Below are positions 1 through 9,046 of a DNA stretch of 64,000 nucleotides, one piece after another (the first letter of the stretch is position 1; every line of letters starts with the position of its first letter). The DNA comes from Roseateles sp. (GTDB lineage: Bacteria > Pseudomonadota > Gammaproteobacteria > Burkholderiales > Burkholderiaceae_C). The stretch spans positions 62,001-126,000 of the forward strand of contig JAEUPJ010000050.1 of assembly GCA_016790285.1 (NCBI GenBank), in the 5' to 3' direction. Below the pieces are notes generated by a model that was given only the letters and a program-made list of their open reading frames with translations, searched no databases and was not told the origin of the DNA. Position numbers and translations under genes: made by a program.

Positions 1-977
1 GAATCCAGCTGGACCCGGCCAAGCGCGGCCTGCCGGCGCAACGGCTGCACATCGGCCAACGGCAGGCGCAGCCGCTTGAAAGCCAGGAGTGGCTGGCCGT
101 CGGGTTGGTTCAGGGCCAGGTCATGCAACTGCAGCAGGCCGCTGATCTTGACGCCGGGCGTCTGCCGGGGCCGCTCGGCGAAGTCCAGCGCGATGTCCGC
201 GTCGAGCCGCCCCGTGGCCAGCCGCACCGGCAGGCTCGCCGGCAGGTAGGCCGCCAGCGGGGCGAGATCCAGCCCCGCGAGCTTGAAGGACAGCCGGGCG
301 CTGGCCGCATCCGCGAAGGGCAGCGCCTCGCCGCGGCTGTCAAAGGCGACGCCGTCCAGCGTGCCGCGCAGTTCAGGCTGCACCTTGACCGTGACATCGG
401 CCGGCAAGGTCGACAGGAATGGCAGCGACAGGTGCAGGCCCGCCAGCTCGTGCCGGCGCTGCACCGGGCGGTCGTCGAAGGCGACCCGCCCGTCGACCAG
501 CTCGATGTTGTAGACCGCGAACTCCGGGTCGGGCGTGTCCGGGGCGCCCGCGGTGGCGGGCTGGCCCGCCAGCCGCTTCAGGATGTCGTCCACGTCGTAG
601 TGGCCTTCCGACGTGCGGGCCAGCTGCAGGGTCGGCCGCGTCAGCACCAGGGACTCCACCACCGCCCGCCCACGCAAAAGCGAGCGCAGGGACAGCGCCA
701 CATCCAGCCGCTCCAAGGTGAACAAGGGCGCCGAGGCCGCCGTGAGGCCGCCCACGCGCACCTCTTGCAGGACGACGGCCAGCCGCCAGGGCTGCACCTG
801 CGCCTGTCCGACCTGCACGGGTCGGCCGAGCGCCTCGCTGGCGAGTGTGGCGCCGCGGCCCAAGATCCAACCCGGCAGGGCCAGCGTCGCGATCAGCAAC
901 AGCAGCGTGACCAGGGCCGACACGGCGGCCAGCGTCCAGAGGGCAAGGCGGGCGGGGGAACGGGAAGCTGTCGTCAC
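1..977 (-). CDS. DUF748 (AsmA-like) envelope protein, N-terminal part only
   Basis: The minus strand stays open from a GTG at 977 to the window edge, giving about 325 residues; the C-terminus lies outside. Residues about 10-36 form one hydrophobic segment (LALWTLAAVSALVTLLLL), followed by a periplasmic region with the alternating pattern of DUF748/AsmA-like proteins (GRPVQVGQAQVQPW, VVESLVLTRPTLQLAR, YNIELVDGRVAFDDR). Proteins of this family are long inner-membrane-anchored periplasmic proteins, thought to act in lipid or outer-membrane homeostasis. GTG 977 is chosen because a stop lies upstream in frame, no ATG precedes the membrane segment, and this start puts the segment at the N-terminus. 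The gene is divergent from the ydcF-like gene and almost touches it. The exact role is unknown. Confidence 0.8.
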   Translation of the reverse strand, partial: MTTASRSPARLALWTLAAVSALVTLLLLIATLALPGWILGRGATLASEALGRPVQVGQAQVQPWRLAVVLQEVRVGGLTAASAPLFTLERLDVALSLRSLLRGRAVVESLVLTRPTLQLARTSEGHYDVDDILKRLAGQPATAGAPDTPDPEFAVYNIELVDGRVAFDDRPVQRRHELAGLHLSLPFLSTLPADVTVKVQPELRGTLDGVAFDSRGEALPFADAASARLSFKLAGLDLAPLAAYLPASLPVRLATGRLDADIALDFAERPRQTPGVKISGLLQLHDLALNQPDGQPLLAFKRLRLPLADVQPLRRQAALGRVQLD

Positions 978-1017
978 GGCAGACGCATTATTGATGTCGG
1001 CGATGATGCCGACGGTG

Positions 1018-1803
1018 ATGCACCTCGACTATTCCGGCTTCAAGACCTTGCTGCTGGCGGTGGCCCTGCCGCCGGCCCCTTTCCTGCTGCTCGCCGCCTG
1101 GGGTGGCTGGCGGCTGCACCGGCGCCGCCGCGCGGGCGGCTGGCTGCTGGCCGTGGCGCTTGCGGGCATCTGGTTGTCCGGCACCGAGGCCGCCGCGGAA
1201 CTGCTGATCCGGGCCAGCGGCCGCCCTCCGATGTTGACCCCGGAGGCCGCCCAGGCCCTGCGCGGGCAACCGGGCGGCGCCGTGCTCGTGCTCGGCGGCG
1301 GCGTGCGGCAGCTGGCGCCCGAATACGGGGCCGGCGCGCCCAGCCCCATCACCAGTGAACGCCTGGCCTATGGCGTGTGGCTGGCTCGCCGCACCGGTTG
1401 GCCGCTCGGTTTTTCGGGCGGCATCGGCTGGACGGCGACCGAGCTCAAGCAGGCCGAATCCGTCACCGTGGGCCGCGTGGCCGCCCAGGACTACGGGCTG
1501 CCCCTGCGCTGGGCCGAGGGCAGTTCGCGTGACACGCGCGAGAACGCCATCCACACCCTGCCCCTGCTGGCGGCCGATGGCGTCAAGCAGGTCATCCTCG
1601 TGACGCACGACATGCACATGCGTCGGGCGCTGCGCGCCTTCGAAGGCGAAGCGGCGCGCCTGGGGATCCGGCTGCTGCCGGCGCCCGTGGGCGTGCGCGA
1701 GGACGGCATGGGCAGCTTCGACGACTGGTGCCCGTCTGTCACCGGCTTTGCCAGGGTCCGGTATGTCGTGTACGAAACGCTGGCCTGGTGGGCGGGGCGG
1801 TGA
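1018..1803 (+). CDS. YdcF/SanA/ElyC-family (DUF218) membrane protein
   Basis: About 261 residues. Two hydrophobic segments lie at the N-terminus (LLLAVALPPAPFLLLAAWGG and WLLAVALAGIWLSG). A DUF218 fold follows with the family signatures: VLVLGGGV near residue 84, FSGG, SSRDTRENA, and ILVTHDMHMRRA near the C-terminus. Family members such as E. coli ElyC and SanA affect envelope and lipid-carrier metabolism; the substrate is not clear from sequence. In-frame ATGs at 994, 1003 and 1006 are alternative starts. I chose 1018 because the protein then begins just before the first membrane segment, but no strong ribosome binding site decides it. The family call is firm, the function is not. Confidence 0.82.
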   Translation: MHLDYSGFKTLLLAVALPPAPFLLLAAWGGWRLHRRRRAGGWLLAVALAGIWLSGTEAAAELLIRASGRPPMLTPEAAQALRGQPGGAVLVLGGGVRQLAPEYGAGAPSPITSERLAYGVWLARRTGWPLGFSGGIGWTATELKQAESVTVGRVAAQDYGLPLRWAEGSSRDTRENAIHTLPLLAADGVKQVILVTHDMHMRRALRAFEGEAARLGIRLLPAPVGVREDGMGSFDDWCPSVTGFARVRYVVYETLAWWAGR

Positions 1804-1826
1804 AACGGCTGAGCCCCAAATAGAAA

Positions 1827-1854
1827 CCCCGCCGGGCTTTCGGGCCGGGCGGGG
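1827..1854. terminator. GC-rich inverted repeat after the ydcF-like gene
   Basis: CCCCGCC at 1827-1833 is complementary to GGCGGGG at 1848-1854, with a 14-nt loop. It lies between the 3' ends of two convergent genes (ydcF-like and ubiD). That position suits a terminator, but no T-run follows on either strand, so intrinsic termination is only possible. Confidence 0.35.
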
Positions 1855-1968
1855 CGGGTGGCGATGCCACCTTGGGGCTCCACGGCCATCTGCCGAGGGG
1901 CTCCTGGCGCGCAAAGATTGCGCCAGAGGGTGTGCCTGAATAGGCAACTCAACAATAGGCGACGCGCG

Positions 1969-3507
1969 TCACGCCTTCAAGAAGAGTTGCTGGAAAAGCG
2001 CTTCGGCCCGCTGGGTGACTTCGCTTGGCAGCGTGATGGCCCGGCCCCATTCCCGACTCGTTTCGCCCGGCCACTTGTTGGTGGCGTCCAGCCCCATCTT
2101 GCCGCCCAGGCCGCTGATGGGCGAGGCGAAGTCGAGGTAGTCGATGGGCGTGCTGTCCACGAGGGTGGTGTCGCGCACCGGGTCCATGCGGGTCGTGATG
2201 GCCCAGATCACCTCCTGCCAGTTGCGCGTGTCGATGTCGTCGTCCACCACGACGATGAACTTCGTGTACATGAACTGGCGCAGGAAGCTCCAGATGCCGA
2301 ACATCAGCCGCTTGGCGTGGCCGGGGTAGGACTTCTTGATGGACACGACCGCCATGCGGTAGCTGCAGCCCTCGGGCGGCAGGTAGAAGTCGACGATCTC
2401 GGGAAACTGCTTCTGCAGGATGGGCACGAAGACTTCGTTAAGGGCCACGCCCAGGATGGCCGGCTCGTCCGGCGGCTTGCCCGTGTAGGTGGAGTGGTAG
2501 ATGGGCTGGCGGCGCTGCGTCTGGCGAGTGATTTCGAAGACAGGGAACCAGTCCTGCTCGTTGTAGTAGCCGGTGTGGTCCCCGAACGGGCCCTCCAGCG
2601 CGTGCAGGTAGCCCCCCTTCTCTTTCAGCGCAACACCGTGGGCACTGACGCCCGTGAAGCCCGCAGCGGCGGGTGGGATGTACCCCTCCAGCACGATTTC
2701 GGCCGACGCGGGCGCCTGCAGCGGCAGGCCGTGACCGACGCCCGTGTTGACGAGCTCGGTGCGGGAGCCGCGCAGCAGCCCGGCGAACTGGTACTCCGAC
2801 AGGGAATCGGGCACGGGTGTGACGGCGCCCAGGATGGTGGCAGGGTCCGCCCCCAGCGCGACGGCAATCGGGAACGGTTCACCGGGGTGCGCCAAGGCGA
2901 AGTCCCGGAAATCCAGGGCGCCACCCCGGTGCGCGAGCCAACGCATGATGACCTGGCGCGGCCCGATGAGCTGCTGACGGTAGATGCCCAGGTTCTGGCG
3001 CGTGCGCGTCGGCCCTCGGGTGATGACGAGACCCCACGTGATCAGGGGGGCTGCGTCGTCAGGCCAGCAGGTCTGGATCGGCAGGCGGCCGAGGTCGATC
3101 TCGCTGCCTGCCATCACCTCTTCCTGGCAGGGCGCGCGACGCTGCACGGCGGGCTTCATGTCCCAGAGCGCCTTGACCATCTGCAGCAACTTGCCCGCGT
3201 CCTTCAGCCCCTTGGGCGGCTCGGGCTCCTTCAGGCTGGCCAGCACCCGGCCGACATCGCGCAGATCGGCGATGGAATCAGCGCCCATGCCGAGTGCGAC
3301 GCGGCGCGTTGTCCCGAAAAGATTGGTCAAGGCGGGGGTCGTGTGACCCGTCGGCGCCTCGAAAAGCAAAGCCGGCCCACCGGCGCGCAGCACGCGGTCG
3401 CTCAGGGCCGTCATCTCCAGCACGGGCGACACGTTTTCACGCACGCGCTTGAGCTCGCCAAGCCCTTCCAGGCCGGCCATGAAGTCCCGCAGGTCGCTGT
3501 ATTTCAT
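1969..3507 (-). CDS. ubiD: UbiD-family decarboxylase (3-octaprenyl-4-hydroxybenzoate carboxy-lyase)
   Basis: 512 residues, close to the usual 490-520 of UbiD. The protein begins [20 protein letters not shown], the standard UbiD N-terminus, which fixes the start at 3507 rather than at in-frame sites upstream. Typical stretches are visible: [29 protein letters not shown], and near the C-terminus [14 protein letters not shown] followed by SREWGRAI. UbiD uses prenylated FMN, made by UbiX, to decarboxylate the polyprenyl-hydroxybenzoate intermediate of ubiquinone synthesis; it is cytosolic or membrane-associated. ubiX is not in this window. The gene stands alone, divergent from the transglycosylase gene across a 217-bp gap and convergent with the ydcF-like gene. 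Confidence 0.95.
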   Translation of the reverse strand: MKYSDLRDFMAGLEGLGELKRVRENVSPVLEMTALSDRVLRAGGPALLFEAPTGHTTPALTNLFGTTRRVALGMGADSIADLRDVGRVLASLKEPEPPKGLKDAGKLLQMVKALWDMKPAVQRRAPCQEEVMAGSEIDLGRLPIQTCWPDDAAPLITWGLVITRGPTRTRQNLGIYRQQLIGPRQVIMRWLAHRGGALDFRDFALAHPGEPFPIAVALGADPATILGAVTPVPDSLSEYQFAGLLRGSRTELVNTGVGHGLPLQAPASAEIVLEGYIPPAAAGFTGVSAHGVALKEKGGYLHALEGPFGDHTGYYNEQDWFPVFEITRQTQRRQPIYHSTYTGKPPDEPAILGVALNEVFVPILQKQFPEIVDFYLPPEGCSYRMAVVSIKKSYPGHAKRLMFGIWSFLRQFMYTKFIVVVDDDIDTRNWQEVIWAITTRMDPVRDTTLVDSTPIDYLDFASPISGLGGKMGLDATNKWPGETSREWGRAITLPSEVTQRAEALFQQLFLKA

Positions 3508-3540
3508 AACCAAAAGTAGTATTGAGGAAGGCAAACAGCC

Positions 3541-3568
3541 TTGACGGGTTATCTTCGACCCGTAAAAT
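3541..3568 (+). promoter_or_regulatory. Sigma70-type promoter for the lytic transglycosylase gene
   Basis: TTGACG at 3541-3546 and TAAAAT at 3563-3568 are separated by 16 bp, a near-consensus housekeeping promoter. Transcription would start near 3575, leaving a leader of about 150 nt before the ATG at 3725. I see no recognisable riboswitch in that leader. Confidence 0.65.
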
Positions 3569-3724
3569 TCGCGGCTCCGGGTTTCCACTGAAGCCCAACC
3601 GGTCAGGCCCACCGGGCACGCAGATGCCACAGGCCAGAGCAATCGACCGGCAAATTATCACCGTCGCTCCACCCAGACCGCCCTGTAGGGGCAGCCTGTG
3701 GCGGGCCGCGACACAAGGAGTCGC

Positions 3725-4570
3725 ATGACGACACGTCAAGACCTGTACAGCCTGGCTCGCCACACGCGGGAAGCGGCGTCGCTGTTCGTGAAGGACATCG
3801 GCAACGGCCTGCTCGTGGTCAGCCACAACACGCTGGCCCTGGTGGGCCTGGCCGTGGTGTCGGTGCTGCTGGTGTTCACGAGCCAGGCCGGCCTGCGCGA
3901 GAAGGTCGAATCCGCCACCCTCGGCTGGCTGAGCGCCCGCCACGAGGCGCGTGCCGAAGCCGAGGGCAACACCCTGCTGGCCGCCGCCGAACCCGACGCC
4001 ATCGCCCGCGCCACGGCCACCGATCCCAAGGAACTCAGCCGCCAGCAGGCCGCCGTCGCCCACTGGCTGGCCCGCCGCTACAGCGTCGCGCCCGAGCCCA
4101 TCAGCCGCCTCGTGCAGGAAGCCTGGAGCGTCGGCCAGCGCGCCAAGGTCGAGCCCACCCTCATCCTGGCCATCATGGCCATCGAATCACGTTTCAACCC
4201 GTTCGCGCAAAGCGCCGTCGGCGCCCAGGGCCTGATGCAGGTCATGACGCGCGTGCACGACGACAAGTACGAGGCCTTCGGCGGCACGCTCGCCGCCTTC
4301 GACCCCGTCACCAACCTGCGGGTCGGCGTGCAGGTGCTCAAGGAGTGCATCCAACGCGCCGGCAGCCTGGAAGAAGGCCTGCGCTACTACGTGGGTGCCG
4401 CCAACCTGCCCGAAGACACCGGCTACACCGCCCGCGTGCTTGCCGAGCACGACCTGCTCAAGGCCGTGGCCGCCGGCCGTACGGTGCCGGCAACGACCAC
4501 CGTTCGTCCGCTGCGAGAGGCGGCTTCGTCTCCCAGTGGCGAATCTGCGCAGGTCGCACTGCTGCGCTGA
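3725..4570 (+). CDS. Membrane-anchored lytic transglycosylase (SLT domain)
   Basis: 281 residues. A hydrophobic segment at about residues 31-52 (LLVVSHNTLALVGLAVVSVL) anchors the protein in the inner membrane, with the rest periplasmic. Residues about 140-260 are a Slt-type domain: the catalytic Glu is E154 in AIMAIESRFNPFA, followed by GAQGLMQVM and, later, GLRYYVGAAN, the family's AYNAG-like motif. Such enzymes cleave peptidoglycan glycan strands to 1,6-anhydro-muropeptides. The start is supported by AAGGAG at 3715-3720 and a strong promoter upstream. It stands alone before the glyA riboswitch. It could serve general turnover or local wall opening for pili; nothing here decides. Confidence 0.88.
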   Translation: MTTRQDLYSLARHTREAASLFVKDIGNGLLVVSHNTLALVGLAVVSVLLVFTSQAGLREKVESATLGWLSARHEARAEAEGNTLLAAAEPDAIARATATDPKELSRQQAAVAHWLARRYSVAPEPISRLVQEAWSVGQRAKVEPTLILAIMAIESRFNPFAQSAVGAQGLMQVMTRVHDDKYEAFGGTLAAFDPVTNLRVGVQVLKECIQRAGSLEEGLRYYVGAANLPEDTGYTARVLAEHDLLKAVAAGRTVPATTTVRPLREAASSPSGESAQVALLR

Positions 4571-4582
4571 ACTACACTGGAA

Positions 4583-4690
4583 GCTCACGCGACTGGCGAT
4601 CAGGGTCACGAGCTGACCTGAGGTGGGCCACCACCGGGGAGCGTGAGGCGGTTCTTGCGAGCCGCTTTCAGCCGTTCGCCTGGGCAGCCC
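4583..4690 (+). ncRNA. ZTP (pfl-motif) riboswitch upstream of glyA
   Basis: The 5' region of glyA carries the conserved pieces of the ZTP/ZMP riboswitch in order: GACTGGCG (4591-4598), a pairing GGTGG/CCACC hairpin (4622-4635), CCACCGGGGAGCG (4631-4643), and after a variable arm CCGTTCGCCTGGGCA (4672-4686). This class senses the purine intermediate ZTP/ZMP, which accumulates when 10-formyl-tetrahydrofolate is short, and usually turns on folate one-carbon genes such as glyA. Downstream, CCCGG (4688-4692) can pair with CCGGG (4717-4721), which may be part of the expression platform. No T-run is present, so control of translation is more likely than termination. Confidence 0.9.
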
Positions 4691-4750
4691 GGTTTGTCGC
4701 GCCAGCGCGCGAGCGGCCGGGATTCACCGCCTGACCTTCGGAACACTGCC

Positions 4751-6004
4751 ATGTTTGACCGCAACACCTCCACCCTCGCCCTGGTCGACCCCGAACTCTG
4801 GACGGCCGTCCAGAACGAGAACCGCCGCCAGGAAGACCACATCGAGCTCATCGCCAGCGAGAACTACACCTCGCCGGCCGTGATGCAGGCCCAGGGCAGC
4901 CAGCTCACCAACAAGTACGCCGAGGGCTACCCGGGCAAGCGCTACTACGGCGGTTGCGAGTACGTGGACGTCGTTGAGCAACTCGCCATCGACCGCCTCA
5001 AGACGCTCTTCGGCGCCGAGTTCGCCAATGTGCAGCCCAATTCCGGCTCGCAGGCCAACCAGGGCGTGTTCTTCGCGCTGCTGCAGCCCGGCGACACCAT
5101 CATGGGCATGAGCCTGGCCGAAGGCGGCCACCTCACGCACGGCATGCCGCTGAACATGAGCGGCAAGTGGTTCAACGTCATCAGCTACGGCCTCGACGCC
5201 AACGAAGCCATCGACTACGACGCGATGGAGGCCCTGGCCCGCGAGAAGAAGCCCAAGCTCATCATCGCCGGCGCCTCCGCCTACTCCCTGCGCATCGACT
5301 TCGAACGCTTCGGCAAGATCGCCAAGGAGATCGGCGCCTACTTCATGGTCGACATGGCCCACTACGCCGGCCTGATCGCCGCAGGCGTCTACCCCAACCC
5401 CCTGCCCCACGCCGACGTCGTCACCTCCACCACGCACAAGAGCCTGCGCGGCCCGCGCGGCGGCATCATCCTGACGAACAAGGAAGACATCGCCAAGAAG
5501 ATCAACTCGGCGATCTTCCCCGGCATCCAGGGCGGCCCGCTGATGCACGTCATCGCCGGCAAGGCCGTGGCCTTCAAGGAAGCGCTGAGCCCTGAGTTCA
5601 AGGCCTACCAGCAACAGGTCGTCAAGAACGCCAAGGTGCTGGCCGACACGCTGATCGAGCGCGGCCTGCGCATCGTCTCCGGCGGCACGGAGAGCCACGT
5701 CATGCTGGTGGACCTGCGCCCCAAGAACCTGACCGGCAAGGAAGCCGAGGCCATCCTGGGCGCCGCCCACATGACCTGCAACAAGAACGGCATCCCCAAC
5801 GACCCGCAAAAGCCCATGGTCACCAGCGGCATCCGCCTGGGTACGCCGGCGATGACGACGCGCGGCTTCAAGGAAGAACAGTTGCGCGCCACCGCCCACC
5901 TGATCGCCGATGTGCTGGACAACCCCCACGACGAAGCCAACCTAGCCGCTGTGCGTGAGAAGGTCGCCGCGCTGACGGCTGCCTTCCCGGTCTACCGCGG
6001 TTAA
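4751..6004 (+). CDS. glyA: Serine hydroxymethyltransferase
   Basis: 417 residues, the usual length. PLP-dependent enzyme that interconverts serine and glycine and makes 5,10-methylene-tetrahydrofolate. The PLP lysine is K230 in [25 protein letters not shown] and [13 protein letters not shown] near the N-terminus and [16 protein letters not shown] near the C-terminus are family signatures. The start [13 protein letters not shown] is chosen by homology; longer in-frame extensions run into the riboswitch. nrdR begins 11 bp downstream, a common glyA-nrdR pairing. Expression is probably set by the ZTP riboswitch just upstream. Confidence 0.97.
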   Translation: MFDRNTSTLALVDPELWTAVQNENRRQEDHIELIASENYTSPAVMQAQGSQLTNKYAEGYPGKRYYGGCEYVDVVEQLAIDRLKTLFGAEFANVQPNSGSQANQGVFFALLQPGDTIMGMSLAEGGHLTHGMPLNMSGKWFNVISYGLDANEAIDYDAMEALAREKKPKLIIAGASAYSLRIDFERFGKIAKEIGAYFMVDMAHYAGLIAAGVYPNPLPHADVVTSTTHKSLRGPRGGIILTNKEDIAKKINSAIFPGIQGGPLMHVIAGKAVAFKEALSPEFKAYQQQVVKNAKVLADTLIERGLRIVSGGTESHVMLVDLRPKNLTGKEAEAILGAAHMTCNKNGIPNDPQKPMVTSGIRLGTPAMTTRGFKEEQLRATAHLIADVLDNPHDEANLAAVREKVAALTAAFPVYRG

Positions 6005-6015
6005 GTCGACTCGCC

Positions 6016-6459
6016 GTGCGCTGCCCGTTCTGCTCTCACACCGAAACCCAGGTTGCCGAAACCCGGGAGTCGGATGAGGGCGACGTGGTGCGGCGCCGGC
6101 GCCGCTGCCTGTCCTGCGACAAGCGCTTCACGACCTACGAGCGGGCGGACATCGCGCTGCCGTCCGTCGTCAAGAAGGATGGGCGGCGCGCAGATTTCGA
6201 CGCCACCAAGCTGCGCGCCTCGATGCAGCTGGCGCTGCGCAAGCGGCCGGTGAGCGTCGAGCAGATCGACGCCGCCATCAACCGCATCGAGGAAAAGCTG
6301 CTGGCCAGCGGCGCCCGTGAGATCGCCTCCACGCGGCTGGGCGAGCTCGTCATGCGCGAGCTCAAGCGCATCGACAAGGTCGCCTACGTGCGCTTCGCTT
6401 CGGTGTACCGCAGCTTCGAGGACGTGGACGAGTTCCGCCAGCTCATCCGCGAGATCTGA
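6016..6459 (+). CDS. nrdR: Transcriptional repressor NrdR
   Basis: 147 residues with a GTG start giving [13 protein letters not shown]. The N-terminal zinc ribbon has Cys pairs CPFC and CLSC (residues 3-6 and 31-34), followed by an ATP-cone domain (about 49-139) that senses ATP/dATP. NrdR represses ribonucleotide reductase genes by binding NrdR boxes. It lies 11 bp after glyA and is probably cotranscribed with it. Length and motifs match the family throughout. Confidence 0.96.
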   Translation: MRCPFCSHTETQVAETRESDEGDVVRRRRRCLSCDKRFTTYERADIALPSVVKKDGRRADFDATKLRASMQLALRKRPVSVEQIDAAINRIEEKLLASGAREIASTRLGELVMRELKRIDKVAYVRFASVYRSFEDVDEFRQLIREI

Positions 6460-6474
6460 GCCGGGCTTTCCCTA

Positions 6475-6541
6475 TCCCTCCACGGAGGGGCGCTTCGCCG
6501 GCGCGCCCTGTTCATCCCCCGCCGTTCCGCCGTTGGAGGGA
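6475..6541. repeat. Inverted repeat with tandem 8-mers after nrdR
   Basis: TCCCTCCACGG (6475-6485) pairs with CCGTTGGAGGGA (6530-6541), with one bulge, to form a long stem. An alternative short hairpin, CCCTC/GAGGG, lies at 6476-6489. Inside, CCGCCGTT occurs twice in tandem (6519-6526 and 6527-6534). The element fills most of the 144-bp gap between nrdR and the pilin operon. It may terminate nrdR transcription or be a short palindromic element; no T-run follows. Confidence 0.4.
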
Positions 6542-6603
6542 GGGACGCGACAAACCCGGCTTCCTAGAGTCCGTTGTCATGTCAACGAACCCAGGGAGGC
6601 CGC

Positions 6604-7149
6604 ATGGCTCGCACCGCACCCCTACGTCGATGCCGCGGCGCCACCCTCGTCGAGCTGTGCGCTGCGCTGGCGGTCGCCCTGACTCTGGCCGGGATGGCCC
6701 TGCCGTCCCTGAAGACATTTCGCGAGCGCCAGGTCTGGCGATCCACCAGCGAAGCGCTGGCCCTCGACCTGCGCCTGGCCCGCGCCGAAGCGGTTCGGCT
6801 GAATGATGCGGTGAATTTCCGCGTCAGCAACCGCGGCCAGGGCGGTTGCTACCTGCTGCACACCGGCCCGCGTGAAGGTTGCGATTGCGCGGGCGGCCAG
6901 GCCACGTGCAAGGCGGCCGGTGCGTTCGTGCTGCACGCCCAGTGGCTGCCGGCTGGTAGCGCGATCCAGCTCCGCAGCAATGTCGAGACGCTGGTGTTCC
7001 TTGCGCAGCAAGGCGTGGTCACGCCCACAGGCACCATCGAGGTCACCTTGCGCCAGGGCGACACGCTGCGGCATACGGTGGCCATCACGGGTCGGGTACG
7101 CACTTGCGCTGTCGGTGCGCGCCTCGGCGCCTTGCGCCGCTGCACCTGA
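6604..7149 (+). CDS. fimT: GspH/FimT-type minor pseudopilin
   Basis: 181 residues. The prepilin peptidase site is after G12 (CRG/ATLVE), followed by a hydrophobic helix (ALAVALTLAGMALPS), then GspH-type features (arginine-rich LRLARAEAVRLNDAV). The protein has a Cys-rich loop (GGCYLLH, EGCDCAGGQATCK) and a further Cys near the C-terminus (VRTCAVGARL). FimT/FimU-type proteins belong to the minor-pilin complex that primes type IV pilus assembly. GGGAGG a few bases before the ATG supports the start. It is first in the minor-pilin cluster; a 99-bp gap with a hairpin separates it from pilE. Confidence 0.85.
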   Translation: MARTAPLRRCRGATLVELCAALAVALTLAGMALPSLKTFRERQVWRSTSEALALDLRLARAEAVRLNDAVNFRVSNRGQGGCYLLHTGPREGCDCAGGQATCKAAGAFVLHAQWLPAGSAIQLRSNVETLVFLAQQGVVTPTGTIEVTLRQGDTLRHTVAITGRVRTCAVGARLGALRRCT

Positions 7150-7205
7150 CTCCCTCATTCGTGGTGGTTGCCGACCAACGGCACGCTTGGGCGGACGAGC
7201 GGTTA

Positions 7206-7222
7206 CCCGTCTGACAGACGGG
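7206..7222. promoter_or_regulatory. Perfect 7-bp inverted repeat upstream of pilE
   Basis: CCCGTCT (7206-7212) and AGACGGG (7216-7222) form a perfect stem with a 3-nt loop, 26 bp before the pilE ATG. It could attenuate transcription from fimT or bind a regulator. No T-run follows. Confidence 0.4.
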
Positions 7223-7248
7223 CCCCACCCCCTGACGAGAATCGAGAC

Positions 7249-7722
7249 ATGCGCACAATTTCACGCTCGCGGAATACCGGCTTCACCCTGGTCGAGCTGA
7301 TGGTCGTGCTTGTCATTGCGGGCATCCTGGCCGCCATCGCCTACCCCGCCTACACCGGCCACATGCAGCGCAGCCGGCGTTCGGACGCCATTGCCGCGCT
7401 GACGGCGGTCATGCAGGCGCAAGAGCGTTACCGGGGCAACCAGAGCCAGTACGCGACGTCGCTGGTGGACATCAATGTCGACGTGTCCAAGGTGGCGAGT
7501 CACTATCAACTCAGCCTGACGGGTGTGGGCAACCCGCCAAGCTTCACGAGCGGCTACGTCGTCACGGCGACGCCGCTGTCCACCAGCCCGCAGGCGACCG
7601 ACATCGCCTGCAAGACGCTCACCATGTCGATGGAGGGCGCCACGCCCACCTACAAGTCCACGGGCGACCCCGGGAACAGCGGAAGCGACAGCGACACATC
7701 GTCGCTGTGCTGGCCGAAATGA
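7249..7722 (+). CDS. pilE: Type IV pilin, PilE-like
   Basis: 157 residues. Classic type IVa prepilin: short leader cut after G11, then FTLVELMVVLVIAGILAAIA with Glu at +5. ALTAVMQAQERYRGNQSQYA is typical of PilE-like minor or major pilins. Two Cys near the C-terminus (IACKTL and SSLCWPK) can form the D-loop disulfide. The spaced tail (GNSGSDSDTSSLC) is flexible. Position between fimT and pilW suggests a PilE-type minor pilin, though a major pilin cannot be excluded. Its stop overlaps a possible ATG of the next gene. Confidence 0.87.
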   Translation: MRTISRSRNTGFTLVELMVVLVIAGILAAIAYPAYTGHMQRSRRSDAIAALTAVMQAQERYRGNQSQYATSLVDINVDVSKVASHYQLSLTGVGNPPSFTSGYVVTATPLSTSPQATDIACKTLTMSMEGATPTYKSTGDPGNSGSDSDTSSLCWPK

Positions 7723-8312
7723 TCATGAAGCGTCGTTGGCACGCCCTGAAGATCCGGCTGCTGGGCGTGACCCTGGTCGAGCTGATGGTGGGCGTCGCCG
7801 TCTTGGCCATCCTGGTGGCCGTTGCCATACCTTCCATGACCGACCTGCTGGAGCGTCGCCGCGTGATCGCCGCCGCGGACGAGGTGGGCAGCATCCTCAC
7901 CTATGCCAAGGCCGAGACCAACGCCACCAATTCGTTGCTCTTCGTCCGTTTCGACCCGGACCCGAGCCAGACCATGAGCTGCGCCGCCGTCGTCACGACC
8001 GCCGGCCTCAATACCTGCCGGTGCTACCTGCCGGCCAACGCCGTCTGCCCGGCCACGGCGTCCCGCTCACTGCGCCTGTTCCAGCTTCCGCTCGATCACG
8101 TGAAATTCACCGCTCACGCCACCACCTGGGCCGGCTCGGCCAACTACATCGTGTTCGAGCGCGAGCAGATGAGCCTGCAGACCGAGGGCTTCCATGTCGA
8201 CGTCGTCGGCCTCAAGAAGGGCTACAAGCTGCGTGTCGAAGTCAATGCCGCAGGTCGCGTGAAGATCTGTTCGCCCAATGGCGACATGACGGGGTACGCC
8301 GCATGCACCTGA
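7719..8312 (+). CDS. Second GspH/FimT-type minor pseudopilin
   Basis: About 197 residues from ATG 7719, which overlaps the pilE stop as ATGA; ATG 7725 is the alternative. Prepilin site G/VTLVELMVGVAVLAILVAVA, then GspH-family features (ILTYAKAETNATNSLLFVRF, a Cys pair in NTCRCYLP, and GRVKICSPNG near the C-terminus). Having two FimT/GspH proteins in one minor-pilin operon parallels the FimT/FimU pair of other type IVa systems. The distal end overlaps pilW by 10 bp. Confidence 0.83.
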   Translation: MIMKRRWHALKIRLLGVTLVELMVGVAVLAILVAVAIPSMTDLLERRRVIAAADEVGSILTYAKAETNATNSLLFVRFDPDPSQTMSCAAVVTTAGLNTCRCYLPANAVCPATASRSLRLFQLPLDHVKFTAHATTWAGSANYIVFEREQMSLQTEGFHVDVVGLKKGYKLRVEVNAAGRVKICSPNGDMTGYAACT

Positions 8313-9046
8313 TCACCTCCACCCCCGGGTCCACGCGGCGCAGCCGGCAGCGTGGTATCGGCCTTGTCGAGCTGATGGTCGGCATGACGGTCGGCCTGAT
8401 CGTCGCCGCGGGCGCCGCCATGGTGGCCACCCGGCAAATCAACGAGCACCGCCGCCTGATGCTGGAAGTGCAGATCCAGCAGGACCTGCGCGTGGCCGCC
8501 GACCTCATCCAGCAGGACCTGCGCCGTGCGGGCTTCCGTGGCCTGCCGGCCAATGGGGTCTGGGAGCCGGCGCACAACACGACGGTGGCAGTTCCTGAGA
8601 AGGCGGCCTCCGCCAACCCTTATGCATCGCTGTCCGTCAGCACCGGCGGCGATGCCCTGTACTACCAGTACGCCAAGGAAACGAGCGCGGGCCAGCCGAA
8701 TGCCACCAATGTGATGGCGAGCAACGAACAGTTCGGCATCCGCATGGTCAACAAGACCCTCTACCTCCAGCAGGGTCTCGTCAACGGCCAGCCCAACTGG
8801 CAGCCCATCACCGACCCGGACGCCGTCGAGATCGTTGGCTTCGTGCCCACCATTTCCTCCCAGCAAGTCTCGTTGGCGGACCTGTGCCCCTGCCCGTCGG
8901 GCGGCTGCGGCACGATGCCCACGATGTCGCTGCGACGAGTGACGATCACCATCCAGGGCGTCGCCAAGTCCGACCCTGACGTCAAGCGCACGCTTGTGGT
9001 CAGCGAGAAGATCCGTGCGGACGACGTCAGCGGAGCCTGCCCATGA
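8303..9046 (+). CDS. pilW: PilW-type minor pilin
   Basis: 247 residues. Leader cut after G18 (RQRG/IGLVELMVGM), hydrophobic helix LIVAAGAAMVATRQ, then QDLRVAADLIQQDLRRAGFRG, the characteristic PilW stretch. A Cys cluster (DLCPCPSGGCG) lies near residue 200. PilW acts with PilV and PilX in the priming complex. It overlaps the preceding gene by 10 bp and the next by 4 bp (ATGA), so translation is probably coupled. Confidence 0.88.
   Translation: MHLITSTPGSTRRSRQRGIGLVELMVGMTVGLIVAAGAAMVATRQINEHRRLMLEVQIQQDLRVAADLIQQDLRRAGFRGLPANGVWEPAHNTTVAVPEKAASANPYASLSVSTGGDALYYQYAKETSAGQPNATNVMASNEQFGIRMVNKTLYLQQGLVNGQPNWQPITDPDAVEIVGFVPTISSQQVSLADLCPCPSGGCGTMPTMSLRRVTITIQGVAKSDPDVKRTLVVSEKIRADDVSGACP

Noticed and set aside
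1804-1968. Small plus-strand ORF in the gap after the ydcF-like gene
   Set aside because: No ribosome site, no homology pattern, and it overlaps the ydcF-like 3' end; better seen as shadow sequence with a hairpin.
1858-3519. Long plus-strand open frame opposite ubiD
   Set aside because: Compositionally biased mirror of ubiD with no domain; ubiD has complete family motifs.
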